This document shows, one piece after another, positions 13,456 through 22,198 of a stretch of 34,588 bases of DNA (its first letter is position 1; each line of letters opens with the position of its first letter). The stretch spans positions 1 through 34,588 of the forward strand of contig CANRIF010000015.1 of NCBI GenBank assembly GCA_947630645.1, in the 5' to 3' direction. The position numbers and the translations under genes are program-made. The notes under the pieces were generated by a model. It saw nothing but the letters and a program-made list of their open reading frames with translations, did not search any database and was not told the DNA's origin. This DNA is from an uncultured Oscillospiraceae bacterium (lineage in GTDB: Bacteria > Bacillota > Clostridia > Oscillospirales > Oscillospiraceae).

Positions 13456-13806
13456 ATGAAGCTTGGGATCATCCGGTGTATGCAGACAGAGGACTACTGC
13501 CCCGGGACGGCGGACTTCCGGACCATACGGGAGCGTTCCGGCGTCTTCGCGGGGACGGAGGAGCCCATCGAACTGGTGGGCTTTTGCAACTGCGGCGGCT
13601 GCCCCGGGAAGCGGGCGGTGCTGCGGGCCAGAAAGCTGGTGGAGCGGGGCGCGGACACCATCGCCTTCGCCACCTGCATCCAGAAGGGCACCCCTATCGG
13701 CTACCCCTGCCCCTTCGCCAAAAAGATGAAGGAGATCGTGCAGCGGGACTTGGGCGATCGGGTGACGCTGCTGGACTACACCCACAACGCCCCTCCCGCA
13801 AAGTAA
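13456..13806 (+). CDS. CGGC-domain protein
   Basis: The product is 116 residues. It contains the defining cysteine cluster GFCNCGGCPGKR (Cys44, Cys46, Cys49) plus further cysteines at 8, 15 and in FATCIQKG and YPCPF, all in the pattern of the CGGC domain, a small putative metal-binding family of anaerobes. The cysteine content suggests metal or redox binding; the biochemical role is not established. The start is set by AAGGAG 9 bases before the ATG. It lies just downstream of the structured RNA without a clear promoter of its own, so it may be expressed by read-through. Confidence 0.85.
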   Translation: MKLGIIRCMQTEDYCPGTADFRTIRERSGVFAGTEEPIELVGFCNCGGCPGKRAVLRARKLVERGADTIAFATCIQKGTPIGYPCPFAKKMKEIVQRDLGDRVTLLDYTHNAPPAK

Positions 13807-13812
13807 GATCGG

Positions 13813-13842
13813 GCGCGCCCCTTTCGGGCGCGCTCCTTTCTG
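13813..13842 (+). terminator. Rho-independent terminator of the CGGC gene
   Basis: Stem GCGCGCCC / GGGCGCGC with loop CTTTC, followed by TCCTTTCT. Confidence 0.75.
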
Positions 13843-13859
13843 TGGGTGGAAATTATGGG

Positions 13860-13888
13860 TTGTGTCCCGGCGGCCGATGGTGTAAAAT
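13860..13888 (+). promoter_or_regulatory. Promoter for the trmD-GNAT gene
   Basis: -35 TTGTGT (13860-13865), 17-base spacer, -10 TAAAAT (13883-13888). Confidence 0.62.
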
Positions 13889-13937
13889 GGTCCTGCGCCC
13901 GGATCGGCGGGCGCGCAAGCGGAAACGGAGCGGTTTT

Positions 13938-15209
13938 ATGCGTATCGACATCCTCACCCTGTTCCCCGAGGCAGTGCGGCCCATGATGGAGGCGTCCATC
14001 CTGGGCCGGGCGGCGAAAAAGGGGCTGGTCGAGATCCACTGCGTCCAGATACGGGACTTCACCGAGAACAAGCAGCAGCAGGTGGACGATTACCCCTACG
14101 GCGGCGGCTGGGGCTGCGTGATGATGGCCCAGCCCTTGAAGTCCTGCCTGGACTGGGTGACGGCCCAGGCCGGCCCCCGGCGGCGCCGGGTCATCTATAT
14201 GTCCCCCCAGGGCGCCCGGTTCGACCAGGGCCACGCCCGGCGGCTGGTATCGGAGTACGACCACCTGGTGCTGGTGTGCGGCCACTACGAGGGCGTGGAC
14301 GAGCGGTTCATTGAGGCCTGCTGTGACGAGGAGCTGAGCGTGGGGGACTTCGTGCTGACCGGCGGGGAGATCCCCGCCATGGCCATCGCGGACAGCGTGT
14401 GCCGCATGGTGCCGGGGGTGCTGTCCGACCCGGCCTGCTACATGGGCGAGAGCCACTGGGACGGGCTGCTGGAGTACCCCCAGTACACCCGGCCGGAGAC
14501 CTGGGAGGGCCTCGCCGTGCCGGAGGTGCTGCGGGAGGGCAAGCATCGCGAGATCGAGGCCTGGCGCCGGGAGCAGCAGCTCATCCGCACCCAGGCCCGG
14601 CGGCCGGATATGTTCGCCGCCTACACGCCGAAGAGCCCGGAGGAGCAGCGCATCGTGGACCGGCTCACCGGCCGGGAAAAGCTGGCCTACGACTGCCGCC
14701 CGGCCACGGCGGAGGACATGGACGCCCTGCTGGCCATCGGCGCGGCGGGGTCGGCGTATCTGAAGGAGCAGGGCGTGGCCCAGTGGCAGGACGGGTTCCC
14801 CAATGAGGCGGTCTTCGCCCGGGACATCGCCGCCGGGGGCTGCTGGCTGTTCACCCACGACGGGGCGCCGGCCGGGTGCGTGAGCCTCTATACGGCGCCG
14901 GAGCCGGATTACGCTGCCATCGACGGCGCCTGGAAGACGCCGCCCGGCGCGGCCTACGCCACCGTCCACCGGCTGGCGGCGCTGCCGGCCTACCGAGGCC
15001 GGGGCCTGGCGGACGAGATGCTGGCCCTTTGCGAGGACCTGGCCCTGGGCCGGGGCTTCGGCTCCGTGCGGGTGGACACCCACCCGGACAACCGCCCCAT
15101 GCGGCACCTTCTGGAGCGCCGGGGCTATGAGCCCTGCGGCGTCATCCAGCTGGCCAGCAAGGCGGAAAAAGACCCCACCCGGGTCTGTTACGAAAAGGTA
15201 TTTGAATGA
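13938..15209 (+). CDS. trmD: tRNA (guanine-37-N1)-methyltransferase TrmD fused to GNAT acetyltransferase
   Basis: The product is 423 residues in one uninterrupted frame. Residues 1 to about 245 are a complete TrmD, the SPOUT enzyme that methylates G37 of tRNAs to prevent frameshifting: MRIDILTLFP, MSPQGARFDQ, LVCGHYEGVDERF and the knot signature SVGDFVLTGGEIPAMAI. Residues from about 250 to 423 are a GNAT domain: RPATAEDMDALL, the acetyl-CoA loop LPAYRGRGLADEM, RVDTHPDNRPM and ERRGYEPCG. The stand-alone relatives of this GNAT also carry a QW-GFP element, seen here near residues 282-288. Start ATG 13938 with GGAG upstream; the frame opens earlier, but that part is the RNA and CGGC gene. It is monocistronic, away from the usual rpsP-rimM-trmD-rplS operon. 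Confidence 0.93.
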   Translation: MRIDILTLFPEAVRPMMEASILGRAAKKGLVEIHCVQIRDFTENKQQQVDDYPYGGGWGCVMMAQPLKSCLDWVTAQAGPRRRRVIYMSPQGARFDQGHARRLVSEYDHLVLVCGHYEGVDERFIEACCDEELSVGDFVLTGGEIPAMAIADSVCRMVPGVLSDPACYMGESHWDGLLEYPQYTRPETWEGLAVPEVLREGKHREIEAWRREQQLIRTQARRPDMFAAYTPKSPEEQRIVDRLTGREKLAYDCRPATAEDMDALLAIGAAGSAYLKEQGVAQWQDGFPNEAVFARDIAAGGCWLFTHDGAPAGCVSLYTAPEPDYAAIDGAWKTPPGAAYATVHRLAALPAYRGRGLADEMLALCEDLALGRGFGSVRVDTHPDNRPMRHLLERRGYEPCGVIQLASKAEKDPTRVCYEKVFE

Positions 15210-15212
15210 TAA

Positions 15213-15250
15213 AAAACACGCCTGCGGCGGGAGCCGCAGGCGTGTTTTTT
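15213..15250. terminator. Bidirectional terminator between trmD-GNAT and the HerA-like gene
   Basis: Perfect stem AAAACACGCCTGCGGC / GCCGCAGGCGTGTTTT with GGGA loop. T runs on both strands. Confidence 0.93.
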
Positions 15251-15262
15251 CGCGTCAGTTTT

Positions 15263-16870
15263 CTATTTGAAAAAGCCGCCGATGAAGTCGCTGACCATGT
15301 TCCCGGCGAACTGGCTGGCCGCCTTACGCACGGTCTTGCTGCTGTTGCCGAACAGGCCCCGGGTGATGGAGCTGGTCAGCTGCCGGCCCATGGATTTGGC
15401 GGTGTTGCGGCTGGCCTTGATGATGCTCTGCTCCATCTTGCTGCGGCCGTACTTGTCGCGGCCCTCGGCCTTATACTGGGCCTTGCGCTCCCGCTCCTCC
15501 TCCCGGGCGGCCTTCTCGGCGGCCTTCGCCTCGGCCTCGGCCTGCTTTTCCGCCTCGGCTTCGGCCTGGGCCTGGGCTTCGGCCTCGGCCTGCTCGTTGA
15601 GGATCTCATAGGCGGAACGCTCGTCCACCGCCTCCTTATACTTGGCGTACAGGGCGTCGTTTGCCACCAGCATGGCCCGGGCCGCGTCGTCCATGGCGCT
15701 CATGGCGCTGGAGGGCGGGCAGATGGAGGCCCGCTCCACCACGCCGGGCACGCCGTCGCCGTCCAGCATGGACACCAGCGCCACGCCGGTACCCAGCTCG
15801 CCAATGGCGTCCTCGGTCTTGAACTTGGGATTGGCCCGGAAGCTGGACGCCGCCACCCGCACCGCCTTCTGCTCGGCGGGGGTGTAGGCCCGCAGGGCGT
15901 GCTGGATGCGGTTGTTCAGCTGGGCCAGCACCTCGTCGGGGATGTCCGCCGGGCTTTGGGTGACGAAGAAGATGCCCACGCCCTTGCTGCGGATCAGCTT
16001 GACCACCTGCACCACCTTGTCCACCAGCGCCTTGGGCGCGTCGGAGAACAGCATATGGGCCTCGTCGAAGAAGAACACCAGCTTGGGCTTGTCCGCGTCG
16101 CCCACCTCCGGCAGGGCCTCATAAAGCTCCGAGAGCATCCACAGCATGAACGTGGCGTACAGCAGCGGCCGCTGGGCCAGCTGGACGCAGTGGAGGATGT
16201 TCACCGTCCCCCGCCCGTCGGCGGCGGACTGCATCCAGTCGTCGATGTCCAGGCTTGGCTCGCCGAAAAAGTCCGCCGCGCCGTCGTTCTCCAGGGCCAG
16301 CAGCGCCCGCTGGATGCCGCCCACGCTCTGGCTCGACACGTTGCCGTAGGTGTTGACGAACTCGGCGTGGTGTTCGCCCAGCCAGGCCAGCATGGCCCGC
16401 AGGTCCTTCAGGTCGATGATCTCCCAGCCGTTGTCGTCCGCGATGCGGAAGGCGATGTTCAGCACGCCCTCCTGGGCGTCGGTGAGGCCCAGCAGCCGGC
16501 TCAAAAGCAGCGGCCCCACGTCCGTCACCGTGGCGCGCACGGGGATACCGCCCTTGCCGAACACGTCCCAGAACCGGCAGGGATAGCCGGTGTACTTGAA
16601 CGCCGCCGGGTCCGCGCCCACGTTCTGCAGACGCTCATGCATCTTCTCGTTGTCGGTCCCGGCCAGAGCCGTGCCGGACACGTCGCCCTTGATGTCCGCC
16701 AGGAACACCGGCACGCCCATGTCCGAAAAGCCCTCCGCCAGCACCTTCATGGTGATGGTCTTGCCGGTGCCGGTGGCGCCGGCGATCAGGCCGTGGCGGT
16801 TTGCCATATTCGGCAGCAGGAAGACCTGTTCGTCCCCCTTGCCGACGAGTATCTTGCCGTCCTGGAGCAT
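15263..16870 (-). CDS. HerA-like ATPase, DUF853 family
   Basis: The product is 535 residues. Walker A GATGTGKT is at residues 31-38, Walker [10 protein letters not shown] at 264-272, and a sensor-like FFVTQSP at 301-307, the layout of the DUF853/HerA-type hexameric ATPase group. After the ATPase, residues about 425-465 form an Ala/Glu/Lys-rich coiled coil, and the tail has Gly-rich amphipathic segments ([14 protein letters not shown]). HerA relatives translocate DNA, but the bacterial DUF853 role is not defined, and no partner nuclease (NurA) is adjacent, so DNA-end processing is only a guess. The start is ATG 16870 after a GGGGGG ribosome site. Confidence 0.9.
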   Translation of the reverse strand: MLQDGKILVGKGDEQVFLLPNMANRHGLIAGATGTGKTITMKVLAEGFSDMGVPVFLADIKGDVSGTALAGTDNEKMHERLQNVGADPAAFKYTGYPCRFWDVFGKGGIPVRATVTDVGPLLLSRLLGLTDAQEGVLNIAFRIADDNGWEIIDLKDLRAMLAWLGEHHAEFVNTYGNVSSQSVGGIQRALLALENDGAADFFGEPSLDIDDWMQSAADGRGTVNILHCVQLAQRPLLYATFMLWMLSELYEALPEVGDADKPKLVFFFDEAHMLFSDAPKALVDKVVQVVKLIRSKGVGIFFVTQSPADIPDEVLAQLNNRIQHALRAYTPAEQKAVRVAASSFRANPKFKTEDAIGELGTGVALVSMLDGDGVPGVVERASICPPSSAMSAMDDAARAMLVANDALYAKYKEAVDERSAYEILNEQAEAEAQAQAEAEAEKQAEAEAKAAEKAAREEERERKAQYKAEGRDKYGRSKMEQSIIKASRNTAKSMGRQLTSSITRGLFGNSSKTVRKAASQFAGNMVSDFIGGFFK

Positions 16871-16897
16871 ATGTATGTCCCCCCGTGTTTTTTCTCT

Positions 16898-16926
16898 ATT
16901 TTACCATAGTCTGTCCAAAATGAAAA
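16898..16926 (-). promoter_or_regulatory. Promoter for the HerA-like gene
   Basis: Minus strand: -35 TTTTCA (16926-16921), 17-base spacer, -10 TAAAAT (16903-16898). It lies in the 65-base gap after the dipeptidase gene. Confidence 0.6.
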
Positions 16927-16935
16927 CCTTTTCTG

Positions 16936-17877
16936 TCACCCCAGCACCCGCAGCCAGTTGTTATAAAAGATGTCCTCCAGGGTGTCCCGTCCGTAGCCCC
17001 GGGCCGCCAGCGCGTCCCACAGCGCCGTCACATCCTGCACCCCCGTCCAGCCGCAGGCCAGGTCGCACCCGTCCCAGTCGCCGCCCAGGGCCACGGCCTT
17101 TTCGCCGTCCATCTCCATGAAATGCTCGATGTGGCGCACCGCGTCGTCCAGGGCGCAGGCTCCGCCCACGAACTCGTCGCACAGGTTGAACCCCGCCGCG
17201 CCGCCGCTGTCCCGGATGGCCCGGAACATATCGTCGGTCAGGTTCCGGGGATGGCCGCACAGGGTCCGGGCGTTGGAGTGGCTGGCCACGATGGGGCCCA
17301 GGCCCATCTCCGCCAGGTCCCAGAAGCCCGGGTCGGACAGGTGGGACACGTCCGCCCGGATGCCCAGCCGCGCCGCCTCCCGGACGAACTCCCGGCCCTG
17401 GTCGGTGAGGCCCCGGTCCGTCTCTGCCACATTGGAGCCGGACAGGGCGTTGGCGAAATTCCATGTGACGTTCACCAGCTTCACGCCCCAGGCCGCCGCC
17501 GTCTCCAGCCGGGCTGGATCGCAGTCCAATAGCTCCCCGCCCTCCACGGACAGCAGCGCCGCCGTCTTGCCGGCGGCGTTGGCCCCGGCGATCTCCGCCC
17601 CCGTGCGGCACGGGACCGCCAGGTCGGCGTTTTTCGCCAGTTCCGAAACGAATACGTCATGTTCCCGCTGGCACTGGTCCCACAGCGTCCCCGCCGGGAA
17701 GCGGCCCGCGCTGGCGAACAGGGCGAACACCTGGGCCGCCTTCCGGAACCGGCCCAGCCGCACAAGGTCCAGGTGGCCCTCGTTGGCCCGCAGGCTCCGC
17801 CCTTTGTATGTACACGCGCTGACCGTGTCACAGTGGCAGTCGAAATAGGGGATGTCCCCGATGGAAGTACCGCTCAT
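16936..17877 (-). CDS. Membrane-dipeptidase-type peptidase (M19)
   Basis: Zinc dipeptidase of the M19 (renal dipeptidase) family, 313 residues. The binuclear zinc site is complete: His15 and Asp17 in DCHCDT, bridging Glu112 in LSVEGGELL, His179 in DVSHLSDPGFW, His200 in VASHSNAR, and Asp267 in GGDWDG. No signal peptide or anchor is present, so it is cytosolic, unlike the animal enzyme. Bacterial members cleave dipeptides, including some D-residue ones. GGAGGCGGAGA precedes the ATG, and the promoter is a near-perfect sigma-A site. Confidence 0.94.
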   Translation of the reverse strand: MSGTSIGDIPYFDCHCDTVSACTYKGRSLRANEGHLDLVRLGRFRKAAQVFALFASAGRFPAGTLWDQCQREHDVFVSELAKNADLAVPCRTGAEIAGANAAGKTAALLSVEGGELLDCDPARLETAAAWGVKLVNVTWNFANALSGSNVAETDRGLTDQGREFVREAARLGIRADVSHLSDPGFWDLAEMGLGPIVASHSNARTLCGHPRNLTDDMFRAIRDSGGAAGFNLCDEFVGGACALDDAVRHIEHFMEMDGEKAVALGGDWDGCDLACGWTGVQDVTALWDALAARGYGRDTLEDIFYNNWLRVLG

Positions 17878-17913
17878 GTCTCTCCGCCTCCCGCGTCAGA
17901 AAAGCTGCCTGCA

Positions 17914-17942
17914 AGTATACCCTCCTCCGGACCGTCTGTCAA
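17914..17942 (-). promoter_or_regulatory. Near-perfect sigma-A promoter for the dipeptidase
   Basis: Minus strand: -35 TTGACA (17942-17937), 17-base spacer, -10 TATACT (17919-17914). Confidence 0.9.
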
Positions 17943-18042
17943 TGCGCCGGGCGCCACGGTGGGGTCCCCAGCGGACGATTCATAAATTATCTCAAAATGA
18001 CTGGAAGAAATTTGTCAATTATTTCTTTCAAAAGGCGGAACA

Positions 18043-18069
18043 AAACGCTTCCATTTGGTGGGAGCGTTT
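18043..18069. promoter_or_regulatory. Palindrome over the prs promoter, possible operator
   Basis: AAACGCTTCC-N7-GGGAGCGTTT, 10-bp arms with one mismatch, covering the -35 and spacer and ending 2 bases before the -10 of prs. It does not look like a PurR box. A terminator is unlikely because it lies immediately upstream of the -10. Confidence 0.5.
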
Positions 18070-18077
18070 GCTATAAT
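18049..18077 (+). promoter_or_regulatory. Promoter for prs-pth
   Basis: -10 TATAAT (18072-18077) with a weak -35 TTCCAT (18049-18054) at 17-base spacing. The weak -35 and overlapping palindrome suggest regulation. Confidence 0.68.
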
Positions 18078-18143
18078 GCCAGTAGAGCCTCTTTAAAATT
18101 TCATACTGCATATAAAAACACGCCTTTGGGTAGGGGGTACTTT

Positions 18144-19106
18144 ATGATTTCCCACGGTAAAGAGATCAAGGTCTTCACTGGCAACGCCAATCCCGCGCTG
18201 GCACAGGGCATCTGCGACTGCCTCAACATCTCCATGGGGGACGCGGTATGCACCCGCTTCGCCGACGGAGAGTGTTCCGTCTCCGTGTACGAGCCGGTCC
18301 GGGGCGCGGACGTGTTCCTGGTCCAGTCCACCTGCGGTCCCGTCAACGACAACCTGATGGAGCTGCTGGTGATGATCGACGCCATGCGCCGGGCCTCCGC
18401 CGGCCGCATCACCGCCGTGATCCCGTATTTCGGCTACGCCCGGCAGGACCGCAAGGCCAAGAGCCGGGACCCCATCTCCGCCAAGCTGGTGGCGAACCTG
18501 ATCACCCAGGCCGGTGCGGACCGGGTGCTGACCATGGACCTGCACGCCTCCCAGATCCAGGGCTTTTTCGATATCCCCGTGGACAATCTGGCGGGCGGGG
18601 CGCTGTTCGCCAACCACTATAAAAAGCGTTTCGACCTGGCCAGCGGCGATTACATGGTCGTGTCCCCCGACGTGGGCAGCGTGGCCCGGGCCAGGGCCTT
18701 CGCCATGAAGCTGGGCGTGGGCCTGGCCATCGTGGACAAGCGCCGGGAGAAGGCCAACCAGTCCGAGGTCATGAACATCATCGGCAGCGTGGAGGGCAAG
18801 GACATCATCATCCTGGACGACATGGTGGACACCGCCGGGTCCCTGGTGGGCGCGGCCCGGGCCATCAAGGAGATCGGCGGCGCCAACAAGATCTACGCCT
18901 GCGCCAGCCACGGGGTGCTGTCTGGCCCGGCCCTGGAGCGGATCGAGGAGAGCGACCTGGAGGAGCTGCTGCTGTTCGACACCATCCCCTATCCCGCGGA
19001 TAAGCCCAAGGTGGACAAGATCCGCTACCTCTCCGCGGCGCCCATCTTCGCCGCGTCCATCCACCGCATCTACGAGGACGAGTCCCTGTCGTCCCTCTTT
19101 GACTGA
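18144..19106 (+). CDS. prs: Ribose-phosphate pyrophosphokinase (PRPP synthetase)
   Basis: Makes PRPP from ribose-5-phosphate and ATP for nucleotide, histidine and tryptophan synthesis. The product is 320 residues, close to the family norm. Motifs: FGYARQDRK (97-104), catalytic His134 in MDLHASQIQGFFD, KRREKANQSE (199-208, the flexible catalytic loop) and the PRPP loop DDMVDTAGS (225-233). The frame extends upstream to 17997, but ATG 18144 has GGGGG before it and matches the family start. The stop overlaps the pth start by one base (TGATG), so the pair is a coupled operon, as in several Firmicutes. Confidence 0.97.
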   Translation: MISHGKEIKVFTGNANPALAQGICDCLNISMGDAVCTRFADGECSVSVYEPVRGADVFLVQSTCGPVNDNLMELLVMIDAMRRASAGRITAVIPYFGYARQDRKAKSRDPISAKLVANLITQAGADRVLTMDLHASQIQGFFDIPVDNLAGGALFANHYKKRFDLASGDYMVVSPDVGSVARARAFAMKLGVGLAIVDKRREKANQSEVMNIIGSVEGKDIIILDDMVDTAGSLVGAARAIKEIGGANKIYACASHGVLSGPALERIEESDLEELLLFDTIPYPADKPKVDKIRYLSAAPIFAASIHRIYEDESLSSLFD

Positions 19107-19705
19107 TGTTCGGCAAAGGCCCGTCCGTACAGTGGCTGGCGGTGTTCCTGGGCAATCCCGGGCCAAAGTACGCCGGCACACGCCACAACGCGGGCTTTCT
19201 CGCCGCGGACGCCTTTGAAAAGGACCACCCAGGCGTCCGCATCGCCCGCAGCCGCTTCCAGGCCCTGACGGACCGGTGCGTGCTGCCGGACGGGACCGGG
19301 GTGCTGCTGATGAAGCCCCAGACCTACATGAACGAGTCCGGCCAGGCCGTGGGCCAGGCGGCCCGGTTCTATAAGATCGACCCGGCCCATGTGATCGTGG
19401 TCAGCGACGACATCAACCTCCCCTGCGGCCGGCTGCGTATCCGGGAAAAGGGCTCGGCCGGCGGCCACAACGGTCTGAAGAGCATCATCGCCCATCTGGG
19501 CAGCGAGGACTTCCCCCGCGTCCGGGTGGGGGTGGGCGCGCCGCCCCACGGGGGCGACGAGCAGATCGACTGGGTGCTGGGCGTGCCCAGGAACCAGGAC
19601 TGGGAGGACTTCTCCGCGGCCTGCGCCCTGGCGGCCAGAGCGGTGGAGGACTACATCTGCAAAGGCCCCCAGCGGGCCATGGATGTCTACAACCGGCAGA
19701 ATTGA
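19106..19705 (+). CDS. pth: Peptidyl-tRNA hydrolase
   Basis: Cytosolic esterase that releases peptides from peptidyl-tRNAs dropped by stalled ribosomes. The product is 199 residues. It has the conserved [18 protein letters not shown] with Asn17 and catalytic His27, then [28 protein letters not shown] (catalytic Asp) and [12 protein letters not shown]. Start ATG overlaps the prs stop by one base. After it, 77 bases with a small GCGCT/AGCGC hairpin and no clear promoter precede glgC, so read-through into the glycogen genes is possible. Confidence 0.97.
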   Translation: MFGKGPSVQWLAVFLGNPGPKYAGTRHNAGFLAADAFEKDHPGVRIARSRFQALTDRCVLPDGTGVLLMKPQTYMNESGQAVGQAARFYKIDPAHVIVVSDDINLPCGRLRIREKGSAGGHNGLKSIIAHLGSEDFPRVRVGVGAPPHGGDEQIDWVLGVPRNQDWEDFSAACALAARAVEDYICKGPQRAMDVYNRQN

Positions 19706-19782
19706 CCTTTCTCCGGCCATTCCACTTTGTATCCCAACGCGCTGCGGCGGAGCGCGATCTGATATATAAAGGAGGTTCGCCT

Positions 19783-20979
19783 GTGAAAAAGGAATGTATC
19801 GCCATGCTGCTGGCCGGCGGCCAGGGCTCCCGGCTCTACGCCCTGACGGCCAACGTGGCGAAGCCCAACCTGCCCTTCGGGGGCAAGTACCGCATCATCG
19901 ACTTTCCCCTGTCCAACTGCGCCAACTCCGGCATCGACACCGTGGGCGTGCTGACCCAGTACCGGCCCATGAAACTCAACGCATACCTGGGCACCGGCCA
20001 GCCCTGGGACCTGAGCGCCGACGACGGCGGCGTGTTCATCCTGCCCCCCTATATGTCCGCGGGGGAGAAGGGCAACTGGTTCTCCGGCACGGCCAACGCC
20101 ATCTATCAGAACATCGACTTCATCGACGTGCGGGACCCGGAGTATGTGCTGATCCTCTCCGGCGACCACATCTATAAGATGGACTACGCCGATATGCTCC
20201 GGGAACACAAGGAGCGGGGCGCGGCCTGCACCATCGCCGTCATCCAGGTGGGGATGGAGGAGGCCAAGCGGTTCGGCATCATGAACATCGGGGCAGACGG
20301 GTACATAAACGAGTTCGAGGAAAAGCCCGTCCATCCCAAGAGCGACACCGCCTCCATGGGCATCTACATCTTCACCTGGTCCAAGCTGCGCCAGGCCCTG
20401 ATCGAGGACGAGGCCGACCCGGACAGCCAGCGGGACTTCGGCAAGAACATCATCCCCAAGCTGCTGGCCGCCGGCGAGAAGCTGTGGCCCTACCGGTTCC
20501 AGGGCTACTGGCGGGACGTGGGGACCATCGCCAGCTTGTGGGACGCCAACATGGATATGCTCAGCCAGGACCTGGACCTCTACGACCAGAGCTGGCCCAT
20601 CATGAGCCGCAGCCCCATCCGGCCGCCCCATGTGATCGGGCCGGAGGCCGCCGTGCGCCACTCCATCGTGACGGAGGGCTGCGTGGTGGACGGGACGGTG
20701 TTCAACAGCGTCCTGTCCAACCAGGTGACGGTGGAAAAGGGCGCCCATGTGGAATACAGCGTATTGATGCCCGGCGCCGTGGTGGAAGCCGGGGCGGAGG
20801 TGCGCTTCGCCATTCTGGGCGAGAACGTCCGTGTGTGCGCCGGCGCCCACGTCGGCACCGCGCCGGACGGGACGGAGAGCTGGGGCGTAGCGACCTGCGG
20901 CCCGGACGTGACTGTTGGCCCCGGCGCCCTGGTGGCGCCCGGCGCCATGCTCTATGACGATCTGGTGGCGACGACATGA
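19783..20979 (+). CDS. glgC: Glucose-1-phosphate adenylyltransferase, catalytic subunit
   Basis: Makes ADP-glucose from glucose-1-phosphate and ATP, the committed step of glycogen synthesis. The product is 398 residues from a GTG start with AAAGGAGG 7 bases upstream (perfect site), so the longer upstream frame is discarded. The nucleotidyl-transfer domain has GGQGSRL (12-18), [20 protein letters not shown] and the metal-binding [15 protein letters not shown] and the sugar-phosphate region follow, and a C-terminal left-handed beta-helix has repeated V-x-x-G-A-x-V hexapeptides. It overlaps glgD by 4 bases (ATGA), consistent with a GlgC-GlgD heteromer as described in Bacillus. Confidence 0.97.
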   Translation: MKKECIAMLLAGGQGSRLYALTANVAKPNLPFGGKYRIIDFPLSNCANSGIDTVGVLTQYRPMKLNAYLGTGQPWDLSADDGGVFILPPYMSAGEKGNWFSGTANAIYQNIDFIDVRDPEYVLILSGDHIYKMDYADMLREHKERGAACTIAVIQVGMEEAKRFGIMNIGADGYINEFEEKPVHPKSDTASMGIYIFTWSKLRQALIEDEADPDSQRDFGKNIIPKLLAAGEKLWPYRFQGYWRDVGTIASLWDANMDMLSQDLDLYDQSWPIMSRSPIRPPHVIGPEAAVRHSIVTEGCVVDGTVFNSVLSNQVTVEKGAHVEYSVLMPGAVVEAGAEVRFAILGENVRVCAGAHVGTAPDGTESWGVATCGPDVTVGPGALVAPGAMLYDDLVATT

Positions 20980-22100
20980 GAAACGATCTGCATGGTATCA
21001 TCTATACGCTCCACTCCGAGACGGCGCTCCGGGAACTGGTGGAGCATCGGAACAGCGCCTCCATCCCCTTTGGCGGGCGCTACCGCCTTATCGACTTCGC
21101 CCTGTCCGCCATGGTCAACGCGGGCATCCGGGACGTGGGCGTGATCATGGAGCGGGACTACCAGAGCCTGCTGGACCACCTGTCCAACGGCGCGGACTGG
21201 GGCCTGGCCCGGCGCAGCGGCGGATTGCGGCTGCTGCCGCCCTTCGGCCTGCCCGACGCCCACTCCGGCCACTTCTCCGGCTGCATGGAGGCGCTGCGCT
21301 CCGTCCGCTCCTACATCCAGGACGACATCCCCCAGGGGGCCGACATCGTGCTGTGCGCCGCCGACTGGGCGGGCAACATCGACCTGAACAGGGCGGTGGA
21401 GCTGCACCGCCGGACCGGCGCGGAGATCACCGCCGTCTGCTCCGAGGGCTACGGCGACTTCGCCCATCACCGGCTGGTGGTGGATGACGACGGCTTCGCC
21501 CGGCGGCTGGTGTTCTCCGAGGGCGGCCCCGGCCCCGGCCTGTTCTCCCGGGAGATCTACATCATCAAGCGGGACCTGCTGCTGGAGCTGATGGACTACT
21601 GCTCCGACTCCGACCACAGCCACTTCCACCGGGACGCCCTGGCCCACTACCTGGCCGAGGGCGGCCGGATCGCCGTGTGCGAACACAACCAGTACGCCCG
21701 GCGCATCACCTCCGTGCGGGACTACTTCGACGCCAGCATGGAGCTGATCCAGCCCCAGGTCATGGCGGAACTGTTCCCCGCCGACGGCCTGCCCATCCGC
21801 ACCAAGGAGCGGGCCGAGGCCAGCACCTATTACAGCGACACCGCCGTGGTGCGTAGTTCCCTGGTGGCCGACGGCTGCTATATCGAGGGCGAACTAGACA
21901 GCTGCATCCTGTTCCGCGGGGTACGGGTAGCCAAGGGCGCCAAGCTGAAAAACTGCGTGCTGATGCAGGACACCGTGGTGGAGGCCGGCGCCGAGCTGCG
22001 CTGCGTCATCGCGGACAAGGACTGCGTGGTCACGGAAAACTGCTTCCTGGCGGGCAGCGAACGGCTCCCGCTCGTTATTCCCAAAGGCGAAAAGGTCTAA
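20976..22100 (+). CDS. glgD: GlgD, regulatory ADP-glucose pyrophosphorylase subunit
   Basis: The product is 374 residues, homologous to GlgC along its length but catalytically degenerate: the N-terminal GGxGxRL loop is replaced by [14 protein letters not shown], and the SGDH metal site by [25 protein letters not shown] and a C-terminal beta-helix ([19 protein letters not shown]) remain. In Firmicutes GlgD has little activity alone and stimulates GlgC. It is translationally coupled to glgC and followed by a terminator-like hairpin. Confidence 0.95.
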   Translation: MRNDLHGIIYTLHSETALRELVEHRNSASIPFGGRYRLIDFALSAMVNAGIRDVGVIMERDYQSLLDHLSNGADWGLARRSGGLRLLPPFGLPDAHSGHFSGCMEALRSVRSYIQDDIPQGADIVLCAADWAGNIDLNRAVELHRRTGAEITAVCSEGYGDFAHHRLVVDDDGFARRLVFSEGGPGPGLFSREIYIIKRDLLLELMDYCSDSDHSHFHRDALAHYLAEGGRIAVCEHNQYARRITSVRDYFDASMELIQPQVMAELFPADGLPIRTKERAEASTYYSDTAVVRSSLVADGCYIEGELDSCILFRGVRVAKGAKLKNCVLMQDTVVEAGAELRCVIADKDCVVTENCFLAGSERLPLVIPKGEKV

Positions 22101-22118
22101 AACCTCCTACCAAATCTC

Positions 22119-22162
22119 TGCCCCCGCCCTGCGGGACGGCCCGCCGGACGGGGGCATCTTTT
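22119..22162 (+). terminator. Hairpin between glgD and glgP
   Basis: Outer stem TGCCCCCG (22119-22126) / CGGGGGCA (22149-22156) with an inner GC-rich hairpin, then TCTTTT. It may be a partial terminator that lowers glgP relative to glgCD. Confidence 0.6.
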
Positions 22163-22198
22163 GCCTTCGTACTCAATACTTCATAAGGAGTTCTATAT

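Noticed and set aside
13362-13937. Extended N-terminus for the trmD-GNAT frame
   Set aside because: The upstream frame crosses the structured RNA, the CGGC gene in another phase and its terminator. ATG 13938 has a ribosome site and matches the TrmD start.
15263-16870. HerA-NurA DNA-end resection or antiphage system
   Set aside because: No NurA, SIR2 or nuclease partner is adjacent. The neighbours are a dipeptidase and trmD.
15206-16909. 567-codon plus-strand open frame opposite the HerA-like gene
   Set aside because: Low-complexity Leu/Gly/His translation, starts inside a terminator, and the minus strand carries clear Walker motifs.
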